11,744 nucleotides of DNA from Candidatus Nanopelagicales bacterium (lineage in GTDB: Bacteria > Actinomycetota > Actinomycetes > S36-B12 > UBA5976), in contig JAIOWT010000021.1 in the NCBI GenBank assembly GCA_021742025.1, positions 1-11,744 on the forward strand, in the 5' to 3' direction. Below, piece after piece: positions 1-6,029 of the stretch. Made by a program: the position numbers and the translations under genes. Positions within the stretch are counted from its first letter, which is position 1, and every line of letters begins with the position of its first letter. Below the pieces are notes generated by a model. It had not been told where the DNA came from and did no database searches. It saw only the letters and a list, made by a program, of their open reading frames with translations.

Positions 1-89
1 GCTAGCTCCAGTGCAACAGCCTTGCCGATTCCGCCTCCGGCACCAGTAATTACTGCAGTTCGACCAGTAAGTCCCAGCCAATCACTCAT
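1..89 (-). CDS. Short-chain dehydrogenase/reductase, 5' fragment cut by the window edge
   Basis: This is the beginning of an NAD(P)-dependent SDR oxidoreductase; only the first 29 codons are inside the window. Translating the reverse strand from the ATG at 89-87 gives a short hydrophilic lead, then a beta strand and the glycine-rich cofactor motif TGAGGGIG at residues 15-22, followed by the start of the next helix. That is the classical SDR Rossmann entry, equivalent to TGAGSGMG in the SDR at 1425-2126. Its start codon overlaps the stop codon of the flavin monooxygenase gene (ATGA at 89-86), so the two are almost certainly co-transcribed and translationally coupled. The catalytic Ser-Tyr-Lys part lies outside the window, so substrate and cofactor preference cannot be judged. 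The family call is firm; the specific function is unknown. Confidence 0.85.
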   Translation of the reverse strand, partial: MSDWLGLTGRTAVITGAGGGIGKAVALEL

Positions 90-1372
90 GAAGAAATTTT
101 CTCTGGTTGAACTTCTGACATGATGCTAAGTGCCGTTTTAGTGTGTTCAACTTGGTCGAGCCAGATCGGCCGCAATATATCAATGCGCCATTCTTTCTCT
201 TGAAGTTTTTCAAGTGGTCCAGCAATCGCTCGAAATCCTCCAGCTTGTTCATGGAGGCGAACCATTTCGAGCGCAATCTTTGCCTGAATTAGATAAATCG
301 GTGGTTGTGGCCCTCGGGCTCCGATCATTCCAATCAAGTAAAACTTCTCTAGCCCAAGTGGAACGATTGCGGCACCAACCCGCAATGGCACGCCCTCTTT
401 TCGTTCGAGGTACTCCTCCGACAAAAACGGAAGTGAGGCGTGAAAACCAGTTGCGTACAAAATTGTGTCGTATTCCTTAGCGGTACCGTCACTGAAGTGA
501 ACTGTCTTGCCATCAAATCTTTCGATACCTGGCTTAACCGAGATACGGCCATGATGAATCCAATAAAGCAGCAACTGATTTACAACCGGAGGGCCATCTG
601 CCAGAGTGCGGTGATCCGGAGCCGGCATACCTGGATAGTTCTCGTGAGTACCGACCGACAACCGAATCATTAATCGAGCAATCAGATCTTGCTCCTCGAA
701 TGTGAACTCCTGCATCCAACCTAGTTCGGCACGAGGCACACCAAAGAAAGTTTTTGGTTGGAAGAAATGTCCTCGTCGAATCACGATGTCAGTTTCAAAA
801 TGATTTTGTGCCGCATCAACAGCCAGGTCACAACCCGAGTTTCCAGAACCTATAACTAAGACGCGCGTTCCCTCTATATCTTTAGTGCTTACGTAACTAC
901 CAGAGTGAATTGTCTTACCAGTAAATTCGCCCGAGAATTCTGGACGCTTTTCATCCCACAAGTGGCCGTTGGCCACAAATACGCCATCATAAGTATTGGT
1001 CTTGCCATCACTTGTCGTTACGCTCCAACCAGCTGAACCAGTTGGTCCATCAGTCGGTAGTGGCTCGACTCGATCTACTGAAACTCCGAAAGTGACATGC
1101 TTTCGCAAATCAAACTCAGTAGCAAAATCTTCGAAGTACTTAAGCATCAATTTGCGACTTGGGAAGATCGGCCAATCTTCTGGCATTGGGTGTCCGTCAT
1201 AACCAGTTACTTTGCTCGATGTAATTAGGTGCAATGCTTCGTAGTCTGTGTTCCAGTGTCCACCTACGGCCTGAGTGCGCTCGAAGCAATCAAACTCAAG
1301 GCCGGCATCAACCAAAGTTTTCATGGATGCCAAGCCGGCTGGTCCAGCGCCAATCACACAGTACTTACTCAT
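86..1372 (-). CDS. Flavin-containing monooxygenase (FMO-like NAD(P)H/FAD-dependent oxygenase)
   Basis: This 428-residue protein is predicted to be a soluble class B flavoprotein monooxygenase that uses FAD, NADPH and O2 to oxygenate a soft nucleophile (N or S) or a ketone. Visible motifs, in order, are the FAD-binding GAGPAG at residues 8-13, then EExx-like acidic/GGHW context at 31-40, the FMO fingerprint F-x-G-x3-H-x3-Y at 150-160 (F150, H156, Y160), the NADPH-binding GSGNSG at 175-180, and the late YATGFH at 306-311. The final Tyr fits FMOs better than classical Baeyer-Villiger enzymes, which usually have Trp there. Length is normal for bacterial FMOs. The ATG at 1372 has GGAG 8 nt upstream (1381-1384). 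It lies 52 nt after one SDR and overlaps a second by 4 nt, suggesting stepwise alcohol/ketone oxidation. The substrate is not identifiable; trimethylamine monooxygenase is possible but unsupported. Confidence 0.92.
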   Translation of the reverse strand: MSKYCVIGAGPAGLASMKTLVDAGLEFDCFERTQAVGGHWNTDYEALHLITSSKVTGYDGHPMPEDWPIFPSRKLMLKYFEDFATEFDLRKHVTFGVSVDRVEPLPTDGPTGSAGWSVTTSDGKTNTYDGVFVANGHLWDEKRPEFSGEFTGKTIHSGSYVSTKDIEGTRVLVIGSGNSGCDLAVDAAQNHFETDIVIRRGHFFQPKTFFGVPRAELGWMQEFTFEEQDLIARLMIRLSVGTHENYPGMPAPDHRTLADGPPVVNQLLLYWIHHGRISVKPGIERFDGKTVHFSDGTAKEYDTILYATGFHASLPFLSEEYLERKEGVPLRVGAAIVPLGLEKFYLIGMIGARGPQPPIYLIQAKIALEMVRLHEQAGGFRAIAGPLEKLQEKEWRIDILRPIWLDQVEHTKTALSIMSEVQPEKISS

Positions 1373-1424
1373 CGCACCGTCTCCGTATTCAAGTAACTTG
1401 CTTCAAATCTAGTTTGTTTTGAAA

Positions 1425-2126
1425 TCATCGCATTACATCCGCACCCGAAATCACAATGGTTTCACCATCGACAAACCCTGCTTTCGTTGGATCTGCAAGC
1501 AACCAAACCCATTCGGCTATCTCAACTGGTTGTGCAACCCGTCCAATTGGGATTGATTTAGCCGCTTCTTCCATTCGACCTGTCGCCGCATTTCCTGGTG
1601 TGGCGACCCAGCCCGGTGCAATTCCATTTACCCGAATGCCCTTTGGTGCTAGTTCAAGTGCCAATGACTTTGTGATCATGATTACTGCAGACTTTGACGC
1701 ACCATATAGAAGCTGTCCCCGTGAAACTGTAAACCCATCTACGGAAGCGAAGTTAACTACAGCGGATCCAGATTTCATATGTGGAACACAAGCAGCAGTC
1801 ACATTTAAGACGCCAAGTACATTGACATCAAAAATGAAACGAAAGCTTTCTTCAGTAAATGTCTCAAGTGTCGTTGGCGGAAAAACGCCAGCAATGTTTG
1901 CTACCGAATCTATTTGTCCACCTGCAGCGGCAACTGCTGGTGCCAGGGCAGCTTCTAGTGCTTCTCGATTGCGGACATCAGCTTTAACCCAATGTAAATT
2001 TGCAGATTCCAACCCAGGATTATCGGAAACATCAACAGCTATGACGTGCCATTCCCGGTCTAGATACAGTTCTGCGGTGGCTCGACCCATTCCGCTGCCT
2101 GCTCCGGTGATAACTGCCACGCCCAT
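1425..2126 (-). CDS. Short-chain dehydrogenase/reductase (classical SDR)
   Basis: This 233-residue cytosolic NAD(P)-dependent oxidoreductase probably interconverts an alcohol and a ketone. The full classical SDR signature is present: TGAGSGMG at residues 7-14, Asp32 at the end of beta-2 (usually favouring NAD(H)), NIAG at 77-80, Asn102, and the catalytic Ser128, Tyr141 and Lys145 (YGASK). The PG motif after beta-6 is at 171-172. The ATG at 2126 is supported by GGAG five nt upstream (2132-2135), and the protein begins directly with the first beta strand, so it is slightly short for the family (about 245-260) but complete. It is the first gene of a minus-strand unit with the flavin monooxygenase (52 nt downstream) and a second SDR, and is divergent from yajQ. 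Sterol, terpenoid or cyclic alcohol dehydrogenase roles are possible, but the substrate cannot be read from sequence. Confidence 0.92.
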   Translation of the reverse strand: MGVAVITGAGSGMGRATAELYLDREWHVIAVDVSDNPGLESANLHWVKADVRNREALEAALAPAVAAAGGQIDSVANIAGVFPPTTLETFTEESFRFIFDVNVLGVLNVTAACVPHMKSGSAVVNFASVDGFTVSRGQLLYGASKSAVIMITKSLALELAPKGIRVNGIAPGWVATPGNAATGRMEEAAKSIPIGRVAQPVEIAEWVWLLADPTKAGFVDGETIVISGADVMR

Positions 2127-2304
2127 TTAAACTCCAATTCACAAACTACCTACAAACACGAAGATTACGGCAAGTGAAGTTAGCGGTCATAGGTTTTCCA
2201 AAATAGTCAACTCGTCCATATTTCCGTGTCGTGGACCTCTTGCCATTTGCTCGTTTCTCACAAAGTAAAGTGGGGTGAAATATCCAGTTTCTAGTGAGGT
2301 AAAA
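2127..2304. promoter_or_regulatory. Divergent intergenic region between the SDR/FMO unit and yajQ
   Basis: These 178 nt separate the start codons of two divergent genes and must carry promoters for both. On the plus strand, TTGCCA at 2240-2245 followed after 17 nt by an AT-rich AAGTAA (2263-2268) is the best -35/-10 candidate for yajQ, but the -10 match is poor. On the minus strand no convincing hexamer pair was found. A short inverted repeat GTCCA/TGGAC (2214-2218 and 2232-2236, 13-nt loop) could be an operator or chance. The region's role follows from gene orientation; the exact promoter positions are guesses. Confidence 0.4.
2294..2300 (+). promoter_or_regulatory. Ribosome binding site that sets the yajQ start
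   Basis: GTGAGGT lies 4 nt before the ATG at 2305. It favours that ATG over the in-frame GTG at 2275, which would add ten residues not expected in the family. Confidence 0.65.
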
Positions 2305-2796
2305 ATGGCTGATTCCAGTATGGACATTGTGAGCAAGGTTGATCGTCAGGAAGCCGACAATGCCCTAGGCCAAGCGGCTAAAGAACTTGCTACCCGGTTT
2401 GACTTCAAAGGAACTGAGACTTCAATCGAATGGAAAGGTGAGCTCGGTGTCGAGATCACTTCTAGTACTGAAGATCGAGCCAAAGCAGCACTCGAAGTCT
2501 TCCGCGAAAAGTTAATCAAGCGCGGCGTAAGTCTAAAGTCCTTCACTGCCGGTGATCCGCGAGTATCAGGCAAAGACTACAAAATCAATGGTGACTTTAA
2601 AGCGGGCATTAGCCAGGAACAGGCCAAGAAAATTGGAAAGATTATTCGTGATGAAGGACCAAAGAGCGTAAAGACTCAGGTGCAGGGTGAAGAACTTCGC
2701 GTGACTGGAAAGAGTCGAGATGATTTACAAGCAGTTCAGCAACTACTCAGTGAATCTGACCTAGATTTCGCAGTTCAATACACGAACTATCGCTAG
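2305..2796 (+). CDS. yajQ: YajQ family nucleotide-binding protein (possible cyclic-di-GMP effector)
   Basis: This 163-residue protein is a full-length YajQ/UPF0234 protein, a cytosolic two-domain RNP-like fold that binds nucleotides. Some proteobacterial members bind cyclic-di-GMP and act with a transcription factor; whether actinobacterial members do so is not established. Family hallmarks seen are [15 protein letters not shown] at residues 6-20, RFDFKGT at 31-37, the [10 protein letters not shown] segment at 93-102, the [17 protein letters not shown] stretch at 126-142, and a C-terminal Q-Y-T-N-Y-R ending. The ATG at 2305 gives exactly the usual family length and has a ribosome site; an upstream in-frame GTG (2275) is less likely. 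It is the only plus-strand gene here: divergent from the SDR/FMO unit, and its TAG stop directly abuts the stop codon of the convergent nuoI-like gene. Confidence 0.95.
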   Translation: MADSSMDIVSKVDRQEADNALGQAAKELATRFDFKGTETSIEWKGELGVEITSSTEDRAKAALEVFREKLIKRGVSLKSFTAGDPRVSGKDYKINGDFKAGISQEQAKKIGKIIRDEGPKSVKTQVQGEELRVTGKSRDDLQAVQQLLSESDLDFAVQYTNYR

Positions 2797-2806
2797 TTAC
2801 TTTTTT
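2785..2806 (+). terminator. Weak candidate terminator of yajQ
   Basis: AACTA (2785-2789), a TCGC loop and TAGTT (2794-2798) form a 5-bp stem over the yajQ stop codon, followed one base after by six T (2801-2806). The stem has only one G-C pair, so it may be weak or not functional. It lies across the 3' ends of both convergent genes; on the minus strand it has no U-tract. Confidence 0.25.
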
Positions 2807-3192
2807 CTTCTGCCGCTTGGCGGTTCATCAATCTGTGGCGCGACTGATCCATCGCTGCGCCTTGCGCTAGGCAACGAAGCAGCTAGTGCTTCAATTCCAT
2901 AGATGAGTTCACCTCTGCCTTGTCCAGCTGGCATAGGTGAGTCAGACCAGAACAATGCATCGAATGGGCAAACGTCGATGCAAATGCCGCACCACATACA
3001 TTGGCCAAAATCGATCGTAAATTGATCTAGAACATTTTTTGTTGCTTCCCTGCGGGAATTGCTATACGCCGGCGCATCTGGATCAGGTTCGGAATGCGCT
3101 TGCACTGTAATGCACCAATCGGGACATTCTCGAACACAAAGCACGCAAGAAGTGCATGAAGCTGGATGTAGCGCGATTGTTGAGTGGTTCAT
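2797..3192 (-). CDS. nuoI: NuoI-like 2x[4Fe-4S] ferredoxin subunit, compact second copy
   Basis: This 131-residue protein resembles the complex I subunit carrying clusters N6a/N6b, which passes electrons toward NuoB. Two full CxxCxxCxxxCP motifs are seen: Cys13/16/19/23 and Cys65/68/71/75, with an extra Cys27 in CPDWC. The wording [18 protein letters not shown] resembles the NuoI of reduced 'second' nuo clusters I recall from Streptomyces. Only 12 residues precede the first Cys, so the usual N-terminal helical region is missing, and the tail is basic (GRRKK); canonical NuoI is about 160-210 residues. I chose the ATG at 3192 because it forms an ATGA overlap with the nuoC-like stop and has GGAG 8 nt upstream; a GTG at 3201 is possible but overlaps that site. 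It is the last gene of the long minus-strand unit. Its partner complex is unknown. Confidence 0.88.
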   Translation of the reverse strand: MNHSTIALHPASCTSCVLCVRECPDWCITVQAHSEPDPDAPAYSNSRREATKNVLDQFTIDFGQCMWCGICIDVCPFDALFWSDSPMPAGQGRGELIYGIEALAASLPSARRSDGSVAPQIDEPPSGRRKK

Positions 3193-3638
3193 GATTTCCA
3201 CTCCGGTAAAACTCCCGGTGGCAGAGATGGTCTGCGCTTTGCTGTTTCATTCGGCTCAACTGCACCTGGCCAGTCAGTGTCGGCGCGGGTTGCCAGTGCA
3301 AAGTCACGCCGAAGTGGGAAACCTGGAAGTTCTATTTCAAATGCAGGTCTGGAATCGTTATTTCCAATGAACTCAACGCCGAACATTTGGGCAACTTCTC
3401 GCTCATGAAAACTAACGCCCGAATAGACGTTAGTTAACGACTCGATACTTGTATCAATCTCAGTTGTCAGAATTAAACTCTCAGTTAAGTCTTCACTCGA
3501 TAGCATGAGTGAAATTTCAAAAGCATCTCCGCCATTATGAGTTGCGGTTAACCACTCACATCTCACGAAGCCACGTTGCTTCATGTCTGATGCCTGACTG
3601 AGCCATTCGGACTTTTCTACCTTTTGGATGCTTGTCAT
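3189..3638 (-). CDS. nuoC: NuoC-like 30-kDa subunit of complex I, compact second copy
   Basis: This 149-residue protein resembles the complex I 30-kDa subunit, which has no cofactor and packs against NuoB and NuoD in the peripheral arm. Diagnostic features are the family signature around [10 protein letters not shown] (residues 78-87, with the conserved E-R-E at 79-81) and the closing PLRRDF block (108-113), matching the canonical 'HPLRKD'. A Pro-rich tail, RRPSLPPGV, follows. The protein is shorter than typical free-standing NuoC (about 180-250), mainly at the N terminus. It starts at the ATG at 3638, which overlaps the nuoB-like stop (ATGA), and its own stop overlaps the nuoI-like start in the same way. 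No NuoD domain is fused or adjacent, which is unusual because NuoC and NuoD are normally neighbours or fused. The family call is good; its assembly partner is unknown. Confidence 0.85.
   Translation of the reverse strand: MTSIQKVEKSEWLSQASDMKQRGFVRCEWLTATHNGGDAFEISLMLSSEDLTESLILTTEIDTSIESLTNVYSGVSFHEREVAQMFGVEFIGNNDSRPAFEIELPGFPLRRDFALATRADTDWPGAVEPNETAKRRPSLPPGVLPEWKS
3201..3204 (-). promoter_or_regulatory. Ribosome binding site that decides the nuoI-like start
   Basis: GGAG on the minus strand ends 8 nt before the ATG at 3192. The competing GTG codon (3201-3199) overlaps this site and so is less likely to be used. Confidence 0.6.
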
Positions 3639-4018
3639 TGGTTAGCCATCTCAACGGCTTGCATAAGCGCTGCAGCCAACTCTTCTGGACCAGGTGGGCA
3701 GCCAGGAACTTGGATGTCGACTGGAACCAACTCATGTGCTCCGGGAATCACAGAGTAGGAATCCCAATACGGACCGCCAGAAATCGCACACGCACCAAAG
3801 GCCACGACTACTTTTGGCTCTTGCAGAGCATCGTAGGCGGACTTTACGGTCGGTGCCAAGGCCTGCGTAACAGTTCCGGCAATAACCAGAATATGTTGAG
3901 CTGCAGATAGTTTTGCCACTGACTCAGTCTGGTTCCAGGCACTGGTAACCAAGTCCACGGAACTCGATTCAACACCACAACAGGCAAGCCCGGCCTGTAA
4001 CACTGAAACATTGCTCAC
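3635..4018 (-). CDS. nuoB: NuoB-like subunit with cluster N2 ligands, compact second copy
   Basis: This 127-residue protein resembles NuoB, which holds the terminal [4Fe-4S] cluster N2 that reduces quinone in complex I; the same fold forms the small subunit of group 4 NiFe hydrogenases. All four expected cluster ligands are visible: the tandem Cys13-Cys14, Cys77 in GACAISGGPY (75-84), and Cys107 in PGCPPGPEEL (105-114). Canonical NuoB has about 160-220 residues and usually reads GCPPRPE; here the Arg is Gly109-110 context (GCPPGPE), and only 12 residues precede the tandem Cys. The start is GTG at 4018; a stop codon lies just four codons upstream in frame, so no longer N terminus is possible. 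It follows rarD by 9 nt and overlaps the nuoC-like gene by 4 nt. It may be part of a second complex, or a relocated single copy. Confidence 0.87.
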   Translation of the reverse strand: MSNVSVLQAGLACCGVESSSVDLVTSAWNQTESVAKLSAAQHILVIAGTVTQALAPTVKSAYDALQEPKVVVAFGACAISGGPYWDSYSVIPGAHELVPVDIQVPGCPPGPEELAAALMQAVEMANQ

Positions 4019-4027
4019 AGTATGACT

Positions 4028-4960
4028 CTAGTCAGGATCGGGCACGAAAGACTTGCTGACGTTTCGGCGATTGCGCAACGCATCAATCGTAAGAATAACC
4101 AGCGCTACCCAAGTGATGGCGAAGCCAATGAACCTAATCTGTGGCATGGCTTCTTGTGTTAACCAGATGCCTACAAAGAATTGAATTGTTGGGCCGATGT
4201 ATTGCAGCATTCCAAGGGTTGTTAACGGAAGCCGAACAATTGCCACTCCAAAAGCGAGCAATGGGATAGCTGTGACTATGCCTGCGCTAGCCATCCACAA
4301 TGTGTGGTCAAGTCCATAAGCCAAGAAGGTATTGCCGCCATTAAATTGCAGCCAGATTAAATACCCAATCGCAACAGGTGTCAAGATCATGGTTTCAATC
4401 ATCAGGCTTTCCAGTGCTTCGACATTTGCCAGCTTTTTCACATATCCATACATTGCAAATGAAGTTGAAAGTGAGAGTGCCACCCACGGAAGGACTCCCA
4501 TAGCGATAGTTATAAACAGAACGGCAAAGGCAGCTATGCCGATAGCTAGCCATTGCATGTTTCTCAATTTTTCTTTGAAGAAAAATACACCAAGAGCGAC
4601 ATTCAGTAGCGGTGTTATGTAGTAACCTAGCGAGGAATCAAGTACATGCCCATTCATACTCGCCCAAATGAATAGGCCCCAGTTAAAACCAATCAGTACT
4701 GAAGCCATAGCCAGAAGTTTCATCTGTCTTGCATTTTTGAATACCACTCGCAGCGAAACAATTCGCTTCTGATAAATCAAGATCGCCGCTACAAACAATA
4801 AGCTCCAAAGAATACGGTGAGCCAGAATTTCTAGTGGTTGTGCTGGAGCCAGGTATGGCCAGTAAAGAATTACTGCGCCCCAGATTATGTAGGCAATAAA
4901 GCCGTTGATTAAACCAATGGAATGCTCGGAACGCTTTTCTTTCTCAACCTGCATACTCAT
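4028..4960 (-). CDS. rarD: RarD-type EamA-family membrane transporter
   Basis: This 310-residue inner-membrane protein belongs to the RarD branch of the drug/metabolite transporter (EamA) superfamily, with about ten hydrophobic segments between residues 15 and 293. Recognisable RarD blocks are EILAHRILWS (44-53), NWGLFIWA (93-100), SLGYYITPLLNVALG (110-124) and LQYIGPT (252-258). Both ends are charged and cytosolic in the usual model. The substrate is not established for the family, despite the name derived from chloramphenicol sensitivity. The ATG at 4960 is used here; a second ATG two codons later is equally possible, and neither has a clear Shine-Dalgarno sequence. It sits 48 nt after the polyprenyl synthase and 9 nt before the nuoB-like gene, so it is probably carried on the same transcript although no functional link to respiration is known. 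Confidence 0.9.
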   Translation of the reverse strand: MSMQVEKEKRSEHSIGLINGFIAYIIWGAVILYWPYLAPAQPLEILAHRILWSLLFVAAILIYQKRIVSLRVVFKNARQMKLLAMASVLIGFNWGLFIWASMNGHVLDSSLGYYITPLLNVALGVFFFKEKLRNMQWLAIGIAAFAVLFITIAMGVLPWVALSLSTSFAMYGYVKKLANVEALESLMIETMILTPVAIGYLIWLQFNGGNTFLAYGLDHTLWMASAGIVTAIPLLAFGVAIVRLPLTTLGMLQYIGPTIQFFVGIWLTQEAMPQIRFIGFAITWVALVILTIDALRNRRNVSKSFVPDPD

Positions 4961-5008
4961 GATGGAACAAAACTATTGCACCGAACAGGCGGTAAGTTAG
5001 CCGGGTTA

Positions 5009-5986
5009 CTAAACCGTGCGGTAGGCAACACTGTCGACAAGTGTGACCATTGCAGATTTCGCGTCACAGTCTGGCAGAGCAGCTAGTCGCTCGCGGGCTC
5101 GATCTGCCCACTGCTCAAGAACTTCTCGTGCCTGATCCATGGCTGGGTGAACGCGCAAAGCTGCCAGAGCTTCTGCATGTTCCGCATCATCTGTGATTGC
5201 ACGACTCAACAGCTCACGCAATCGTGGCGGAGTGTCTGGATCAGCAAGTGCAAACAGGACTGGCAAGGTACGAATACCTTCGCGTAAGTCTTTGCCTGGG
5301 GTCTTGCCAGAAACTTCTGACTCGATATCTAACAAGTCATCACTTAACTGGAATGCAATTCCGATACTTTCGCCAAAGTCAGCAATTCGATCTGTAACTT
5401 CTGGTGAGACACCACTCATCATGGCGCCATATCTTCCAGCTGCTGCAATTAGAGAACCAGTTTTGTCGGCAAGAACTTCTAAGTGATGAACAATTGGATC
5501 TTCATCACCTTGCGGTCCAACACTTTCGCGAAGCTGACCAATTACAAGTCGTTCGAAAGTTTCCGCTTGGACGCGAACGGCTTCTGGGCCTAAGTCAGCA
5601 AGAAGCTTTGAAGAACGAGCAAACAAGAAGTCACCACTTAGAATTGCCACGGTGTTTCCCCAGCGGCTGTTTGCAGATTGCGCTCCACGACGAACTTCGG
5701 CTTCGTCCATAACGTCGTCGTGATAAAGCGTTGCTAAGTGAGTAAGTTCCACGACTACAGCCGAAGGGACCACGCCTTCAGACTTTGGATCACCGAAGTG
5801 TGATGCTAAAAGAACTAGTAGTGGGCGAAATCTTTTGCCGCCAGCTTCAACCAGATGGCGGGCGGTGATGTCTGCAAGCTCGTAGTCGCTACGAATTTCT
5901 TCGCGAAGGCGATCTTCAATCGCAGCAAGGCCAGCAAACATCTCTTCTTCGAGTGCTGCTAGCTCTTCTGGAAATAAAACGCTCAC
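5009..5986 (-). CDS. Long-chain polyprenyl diphosphate synthase (quinone side chain)
   Basis: This 325-residue trans-isoprenyl diphosphate synthase extends an allylic diphosphate with isopentenyl diphosphate units, probably to make the menaquinone side chain. Visible are GGKRFRP at residues 49-55, the first Asp-rich motif DDVMD at 90-94, KTG at 175-177, FQLSDDLLD with the second Asp-rich motif at 216-220, and GKxxGKD at 228-233. The residue five before the first Asp motif is Ala85, a small side chain that in this family leaves the pocket open for long products; chain length cannot be fixed exactly. It starts with GTG at 5986, with AAGGA seven nt upstream. Placement directly after nuoN is common in Actinobacteria and links quinone synthesis with complex I. 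IspB, HepB and GrcC are related names; I do not assign one. Confidence 0.93.
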   Translation of the reverse strand: MSVLFPEELAALEEEMFAGLAAIEDRLREEIRSDYELADITARHLVEAGGKRFRPLLVLLASHFGDPKSEGVVPSAVVVELTHLATLYHDDVMDEAEVRRGAQSANSRWGNTVAILSGDFLFARSSKLLADLGPEAVRVQAETFERLVIGQLRESVGPQGDEDPIVHHLEVLADKTGSLIAAAGRYGAMMSGVSPEVTDRIADFGESIGIAFQLSDDLLDIESEVSGKTPGKDLREGIRTLPVLFALADPDTPPRLRELLSRAITDDAEHAEALAALRVHPAMDQAREVLEQWADRARERLAALPDCDAKSAMVTLVDSVAYRTV

Positions 5987-5994
5987 GGCTCAAT

Positions 5995-6010
5995 CCTTGC
6001 ATTTTGCAGG
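5995..6010 (-). promoter_or_regulatory. Small hairpin covering the Shine-Dalgarno of the polyprenyl synthase
   Basis: On the minus-strand transcript, CCTGCA (6010-6005) can pair with TGC plus AGG (6001-5999 and 5997-5995) around an AAA loop, leaving A5998 bulged: six base pairs. The AAGG at 5998-5995 that serves the GTG at 5986 is inside the stem. The pairing is seen in the sequence; a role in tuning translation is inference, and chance is possible for so short a stem. Confidence 0.3.
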
Positions 6011-6012
6011 CA

Positions 6013-6024
6013 AAGTCGCGACTT
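6013..6024. repeat. Perfect 12-bp palindrome in the nuoN-polyprenyl synthase gap
   Basis: AAGTCGCGACTT is its own reverse complement and lies 5 nt past the nuoN stop codon, inside the 43-nt gap. It could be a dimeric regulator site or contribute to mRNA structure at the operon junction. Nothing else in the window repeats it that I noticed. Confidence 0.5.
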
Positions 6025-6029
6025 GGGGC

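Noticed and set aside
1456..2130. A 224-codon open frame on the plus strand opposite the SDR gene
   Set aside because: It is exactly antisense to an SDR with every catalytic motif, its protein is low-complexity Ser/Ala/Thr/Pro-rich without a recognisable domain, and it has no convincing ribosome site.
2214..2236. GTCCA/TGGAC inverted repeat as an operator
   Set aside because: Five-base arms 13 nt apart are expected by chance in a region this size; it is mentioned only within the intergenic entry.
2275..2304. Upstream GTG start for yajQ adding ten residues
   Set aside because: The ATG at 2305 gives the standard 163-residue family length and the expected N-terminal motif, and has GAGG just upstream.
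2812..2824. CCGC-TTG-GCGG hairpin as a terminator
   Set aside because: The stem is only four strong pairs, lies within nuoI-like codons, and is not followed by a T-run in either direction.
2797..4018. Group 4 NiFe hydrogenase or formate hydrogenlyase
   Set aside because: Small-subunit-like, NuoC-like and ferredoxin-like proteins fit, but there is no large subunit with CxxC nickel ligands and no maturation gene in the window.
4332..4622. A 96-codon plus-strand frame inside rarD
   Set aside because: It is antisense to conserved RarD transmembrane blocks, with no domain and no regulatory signals of its own.
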